The notes under the pieces are model-generated. The model ran no database searches. It worked only from the letters and a program-made list of their open reading frames with translations, and had not been told where the DNA came from. From Chloroflexota bacterium (lineage in GTDB: Bacteria; Chloroflexota; Anaerolineae; Anaerolineales; DRKV01), in contig DRKV01000278.1 of NCBI GenBank assembly GCA_011051635.1, forward strand, positions 1 through 5,920: DNA of 5,920 nucleotides, written 5' to 3'. Shown here in pieces: positions 5,814 through 5,920 of the stretch. Position 1 is the stretch's first letter; the number at the start of each line of letters is the position of its first letter. The translations under genes and the position numbers were made by a program.

Positions 5814-5920
5814 AGCACGACAATTCAGGCGTTGCCCAAGGGAGGAGGGAACGCAGATGGCGCAGATGCACGCAGATATACGCAGATGTTTTCTTGTGCC
5901 GGTTTGCGGGCGTCAATGAC
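5814..5920. other. Upstream flank of the response regulator
   Basis: No gene is supported in these 107 bases. They contain the CGCAGAT repeat cluster. On the minus strand, TTGACG (5916-5911) resembles a -35 box, but the sequence 17 bases further (GAAAAC) is a poor -10, so I do not call a promoter. Confidence 0.5.
5852..5887. repeat. Four CGCAGAT copies at 9-10 bp spacing
   Basis: The heptamer CGCAGAT occurs at 5852-5858, 5861-5867, 5871-5877 and 5881-5887, with periods of 9, 10 and 10 bases. Most copies are preceded by A or G and followed by G or A. The period is close to one helical turn, so a protein could meet all copies on one face. It could equally be a piece of a dispersed intergenic repeat. 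It lies about 40-75 bases upstream of the response-regulator start. Confidence 0.6.

Noticed and set aside
5813..5920. Minus-strand frame running in from the window edge toward the response regulator, stopping near 5825
   Set aside because: Most of it is translated CGCAGAT repeat followed by a Pro-rich stretch. No kinase or other C-terminal signature is visible, so an upstream gene end cannot be claimed.
1..5920. CRISPR arrays, tRNA/rRNA genes, insertion sequences
   Set aside because: No regularly spaced long repeats, cloverleaf-like segments, rRNA signatures or transposase frames were seen. The only tandem motif is the short CGCAGAT cluster, whose period is far too short for CRISPR.

Overview
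All recognisable genes in this window lie on the minus strand. The core is a five-gene membrane-bound [NiFe]-hydrogenase operon of the Isp type, probably HydDB group 1e. In transcription order (descending coordinates) it reads: small subunit hynS (4862-3774), cytochrome b-like membrane protein isp1 (3772-3101), two consecutive HdrD/DsrK-like iron-sulfur proteins isp2 (3088-1811 and 1809-532), and the large subunit hynL (from 516, cut off at base 1). In the known hynS-isp1-isp2-hynL arrangement (for example Thiocapsa roseopersicina), the structural subunits are split by one isp1 and one isp2. Here there are two full-length isp2 paralogues of identical length (425 codons). Intergenic gaps are only 1, 12, 1 and 15 bases, so this is one tight transcription unit.

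Upstream, at 5813-5181, is a NarL/FixJ (LuxR-type HTH) response regulator in the same orientation. It is separated from hynS by a 318-bp gap. That gap holds a strong hairpin just after the regulator's stop codon, GC-rich inverted repeats and the hynS ribosome-binding site, but no promoter I would defend. The right end (5814-5920) carries four copies of CGCAGAT spaced 9-10 bp apart and no supported gene.

Inferred working model: HynS carries a Tat signal and a C-terminal hydrophobic anchor, so HynSL should sit on the outer face of the cytoplasmic membrane and oxidise H2 there. Electrons would pass along the three Fe-S clusters of HynS to heme in Isp1, and then to the two Isp2 proteins. These have no export signal and should be cytoplasmic. 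Each Isp2 has two CxxCxxCxxxC cluster motifs and one intact CCG (non-cubane Fe-S type) motif. Possible acceptors are the quinone pool or a cytoplasmic disulfide or sulfur carrier; the sequence does not decide. The small subunit lacks the two extra cysteines of O2-tolerant hydrogenases, so a standard, oxygen-sensitive enzyme is expected.

Organism: a bacterium of fairly high GC content with good Shine-Dalgarno sites and an anaerobic or facultative H2 metabolism. The Isp-type layout is known from purple sulfur bacteria and occurs elsewhere. The intergenic CGCAGAT repeats and general style make an environmental lineage such as Chloroflexota plausible, but this is a weak impression and not a determination.
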